Of a stretch of DNA of 51,455 nt, positions 49,613 to 51,455 are shown piece after piece. Below the pieces are notes generated by a model. It saw only the letters and a program-made list of their open reading frames with translations, was not told the origin of the DNA and did no database searches. Position numbers and translations under genes: made by a program. Origin of the DNA: Brevundimonas sp. (GTDB lineage: Bacteria; Pseudomonadota; Alphaproteobacteria; Caulobacterales; Caulobacteraceae); assembly GCA_003248965.1 (NCBI GenBank), contig QFQU01000019.1:1-51455 (forward strand), written 5' to 3'. Each line of letters begins with the position of its first letter. Within the stretch, counting starts at the first letter, position 1.

Positions 49613-49831
49613 CTAGCCGCAACAGCCCTTCCCATCCACCTGGATCGGAGGACACGGCACGTCGGCATAGGAGCAGAATACGCAGCAGTCGCCCGGCAAT
49701 GGCTTCAGCGTCACGCCGCACCCGAGGCAATCGTAAAACCAGATGCAAGCGTCGGTGGGCATGGTCTCCGTCGCGACATGACCGCAATGCGGGCAGGTCA
49801 GCGTCGACTCCAGAACGAAGGCGGCCGTCAT
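49613..49831 (-). CDS. GDCCVxCSYxxxPCPPxQ-family Cys-rich protein
   Basis: This 72-residue protein carries two CxxC pairs (LTCPHCG, YDCLGCG) and the family signature GDCCVFCSYADVPCPPIQ, ending KGCCG. The family commonly sits in alphaproteobacterial mercury operons and is presumed to bind soft metals. Its usual Gly in CSYG is Ala here. It overlaps the merT-like gene by four bases (ATGA), so the two are co-translated. Confidence 0.88.
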   Translation of the reverse strand: MTAAFVLESTLTCPHCGHVATETMPTDACIWFYDCLGCGVTLKPLPGDCCVFCSYADVPCPPIQVDGKGCCG

Positions 49832-50214
49832 CGCATCGCCGCCAGTCGGGGCATGGCCCAGGGCTCGATGTAGGGCTGCCACGCCAGGGACAGGACGATC
49901 AGCACGCTGGCGGTCACCAGCAGCCAGAACGCCAGACGCGAAGGGCGCCGGCATGCGGCGTCGTTCTTGCACATGCGCAGACGACGCCAATGGAGCAACC
50001 AGCCGGCGGCGAGGATGACGGCGGCCAGGAGCGTCAGCCAGTTTCTCGCGCCAGCGATGACGGCGGCCCCGGCGAAGGATACGCCCGCCACCGACAGAGC
50101 GAGCGGCAGAACACAACATGCCGCCCAGGCGAACAGCGAGGCGACGCCGCCGATGGCCGCCGAGGCGCTGACGGCGACCTCGGGAATCGGGGCTCGCTTT
50201 TGATCGATGCCCAT
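49828..50214 (-). CDS. merT: MerT-like mercury transport protein
   Basis: The 128-residue protein has three membrane helices and the MerT Cys pairs: vicinal Cys in helix one (FAWAACCVLPLALSVAG) and a second pair in the loop (RMCKNDAACRR). MerT carries Hg(II) across the inner membrane. No merP and no merA are next to it, so imported mercury would not be reduced by this operon alone. The divergent MerR gene and its operator lie upstream. Confidence 0.82.
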   Translation of the reverse strand: MGIDQKRAPIPEVAVSASAAIGGVASLFAWAACCVLPLALSVAGVSFAGAAVIAGARNWLTLLAAVILAAGWLLHWRRLRMCKNDAACRRPSRLAFWLLVTASVLIVLSLAWQPYIEPWAMPRLAAMR

Positions 50215-50240
50215 GGGGCCTCCCGTTCGATTTCTGCTAG

Positions 50241-50271
50241 AGCCTACAACCCGTAGCCACTACGGGATCAA
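50241..50271 (-). promoter_or_regulatory. MerR-type promoter/operator
   Basis: On the minus strand the -35 TTGATC (50266-50271) and -10 TAGGCT (50241-50246) are separated by 19 bases, the over-long spacing that MerR activators correct by twisting DNA. Within the spacer lies a perfect 7-3-7 dyad, CCCGTAG-CCA-CTACGGG (50250-50266). It drives the merT operon and overlaps the merR promoter region. Confidence 0.8.
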
Positions 50272-50276
50272 GGGCC

Positions 50277-50681
50277 ATGTCCACACGAAGTTTGACGATC
50301 GGGCGACTTGCGGCCAGCGCCGGCGTGAACCTCGAAACGGTGCGCTACTACGAGCGGATCGGCCTGATGCCCGCGCCGGCCCGCACGGAAGGCGGGCACA
50401 GAAGCTACGAGCCGGAACACGCCCAGCGCCTGCGCTTCATCCGCCGATCGCGCGAGTTGGGCTTCGGCATCGACGCCATTCGGCGGCTGATCGCGCTCAG
50501 CGAGCCGGGCGTGCAGGCGTGTTGCGAAGTTCGCGACATGGCCCAAGACCATATCGCCAGCGTCGACGCCAAGATCGCGGACCTGGAGCGGCTGCGGACG
50601 GTGCTGATTCAGGCAGTCGCTGACTGCAGCGAAGGCGGGCGGGTTCGGTGCCCGGTGATTGAAGAGCTCGGCTCTACCTAA
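50277..50681 (+). CDS. merR: MerR-family metal-responsive regulator
   Basis: The 134-residue protein has a MerR winged helix (LTIGRLAASAGVNLETVRYY, ERIGLMPAPARTEGGHRSY) and the mercury-type Cys set: ACCEV after the DNA-binding domain, and CSEGGRVRCPVIEEL at the C-terminus. The last two Cys are eight apart where classical Tn501 MerR has nine, so metal choice (Hg or another soft metal) is not certain. It is divergent from merT across the operator. Confidence 0.88.
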   Translation: MSTRSLTIGRLAASAGVNLETVRYYERIGLMPAPARTEGGHRSYEPEHAQRLRFIRRSRELGFGIDAIRRLIALSEPGVQACCEVRDMAQDHIASVDAKIADLERLRTVLIQAVADCSEGGRVRCPVIEELGST

Positions 50682-50721
50682 GCCTCAATAAATGGAAGTG
50701 CGCCGGTGAGTGCGCTCAGCC

Positions 50722-51135
50722 TCAGTGTCGTGACGGGGTGATCGACGCCGCCGCCTCGCGGCAAGCCTCTTCGCAGCGGCGGCATTCCCCGGCGCAGATG
50801 CGGCAATGTTCGTGCATCTCGGCGTGCTTCTCGCACTCGACAGCGCAGTCGGCGCACGCCTCGGCGCAGATCTCTAGCATGCGATTGATCAAGGCCTCGT
50901 TGCTGCCGGCGCGACGCGCAGCGAGGCCGGCCGTGGCCAGGCAGACATCCGAGCAATCCAGATTGAGACGGATGCACTGGGTCAGGTCCTTGACCATCTC
51001 CTCGGCGAGGCAGGCGTCGGCGCAGATGCGGCACACGGCGGCGCAGCCGTAGGCCGCCTCGATCGCGCGAACGAGGATGTCGTTGACGCTGCCGCGCACG
51101 TCGGGATGGGTGCTGATCATCGGTTGGATTTGCAT
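50722..51135 (-). CDS. Four-helix-bundle copper-storage protein (Csp, DUF326)
   Basis: The 137-residue protein has about 16 Cys, spaced CxxxC along helices (GCAAVCRICADACLAEE; CIRLNLDCSDVCLA; ICAEACADCAVECEKHAEM; CRICAGECRRCEEAC). Csp proteins pack many Cu(I) ions inside a four-helix bundle. No signal peptide is present, so it should be the cytosolic Csp3 type. GGAG precedes the ATG. It completes the element's copper equipment far from the main copper region. Confidence 0.9.
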   Translation of the reverse strand: MQIQPMISTHPDVRGSVNDILVRAIEAAYGCAAVCRICADACLAEEMVKDLTQCIRLNLDCSDVCLATAGLAARRAGSNEALINRMLEICAEACADCAVECEKHAEMHEHCRICAGECRRCEEACREAAASITPSRH

Positions 51136-51455
51136 CGGGGGCTCCTCAGGTGATCGGAATCCAACCCGGGTGGTGTGGCGATGTTCCGAACGGTGGAGCC
51201 TGCGGCGTCTTCACGCCAAAACAGTGGCCTTCCGGCCTTCGTGGCCGACAGCCGGCAGGAAGGCCGGAAGGCGCCAGGAGCGGTCATTCACTGGGTGCCG
51301 GAAACACGTCATTCATCGGTGCAGTCTGAGCCTGGGTACGTCCGCTTTTTGGTCCCATGCCTTTGGCCGCTTCCGACCGATACCGTTGAAAAAGTCGGCA
51401 ATTGCCTCGGACGGCGGGGGCTGATTCACTCTGGTCATTGAAGCCGGAGACAGCG
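51136..51455. other. Non-coding right edge with long inverted repeat
   Basis: No supportable gene is seen here. A perfect 14-bp inverted repeat (arms 51227-51240 and 51259-51272; CCTTCCGGCCTTC paired with GAAGGCCGGAAGG) encloses an 18-base loop. Beyond 51390 the text TTGAAAAAGTCGG resembles sequence often seen near transposon ends, which is only a hint that a mobile element begins beyond the window. Confidence 0.4.

Noticed and set aside
1..51455. tRNA or rRNA genes
   Set aside because: I saw no tRNA cloverleaf or rRNA sequence on either strand, though a dedicated tRNA search would be needed to be certain.

Overview
This window is accessory DNA from a high-GC alphaproteobacterium, most like Caulobacterales (Brevundimonas/Caulobacter type). 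The copper genes, the FecI/FecR/TonB-coupled lasso peptide cluster and the virB/virD4 transfer genes all have that flavour. It reads as most of an integrative conjugative element carrying metal resistance and a lasso peptide cluster, joined at the left to a second small integrated element. No chromosomal housekeeping gene is present. The species assignment is an inference from gene content only.

Left edge (1-3.3 kb): the last codons of an IS5-type transposase, an AbiE toxin-antitoxin pair whose toxin is frameshifted, and a P4-type tyrosine integrase on the minus strand. Just upstream of the integrase lie repeated 10-bp sites and a sequence identical to the last codons of guaA (IEWE-stop), a known island insertion site. 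No guaA gene is attached to it here, so it looks like a junction between two neighbouring elements.

Copper region (3.6-17.4 kb): a DUF4440 remnant, a DUF305 lipoprotein, csoR with twin operators, a Cu(I) P-type ATPase, a membrane DUF305 protein, copC, copD, a 48-residue exported Cys-rich peptide, an exported DUF4440 protein, a DUF411 protein and an acyltransferase. Then comes a CnrY/CnrX/CnrH-like signalling set (anti-sigma, periplasmic metal sensor, ECF sigma) directly upstream of multicopper oxidase copA, copB, a CopC-like protein and a second Cys-rich exported peptide.

Lasso peptide region (17.6-29.9 kb): one strand carries FecI sigma, FecR, a TonB-dependent receptor and an AtxE2-type lasso isopeptidase. 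The other strand carries a GntR regulator, three tandem precursor genes, the RRE-peptidase B protein and the asparagine-synthetase-like cyclase C. Two of the precursors are too short to appear in ordinary gene lists. The cluster is bracketed by two related HTH-only LuxR proteins, and an XRE regulator faces the GntR gene.

Transfer region (30.0-46.1 kb): virB1, virB2, a small membrane ORF, virB3-virB6 with an Eex-like lipoprotein, virB7-virB11 and virD4 form one tightly overlapping operon, followed by an LPD7-domain protein. On the opposite strand lie a MOBP relaxase and MobC, with an RP4-like oriT (inverted repeat plus TATCCTG|C nic) just upstream of mobC. A DUF4238 protein, the antirestriction protein ArdC and a DUF736 protein lie on the leading side of oriT.

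Right part (46.7-51.5 kb): a small unknown protein, a nucleotidyltransferase-HEPN protein overlapping an unrecognised 373-residue helical partner, a VOC protein, a reduced mercury-type operon (merR, merT, a GDCC-family Cys protein, no merA) with a typical 19-bp-spacer MerR promoter, and a cytosolic four-helix copper-storage protein. The last 320 bases hold no gene that I can support. Together the window couples copper and mercury handling, peptide antibiotic production and uptake, and self-transfer.
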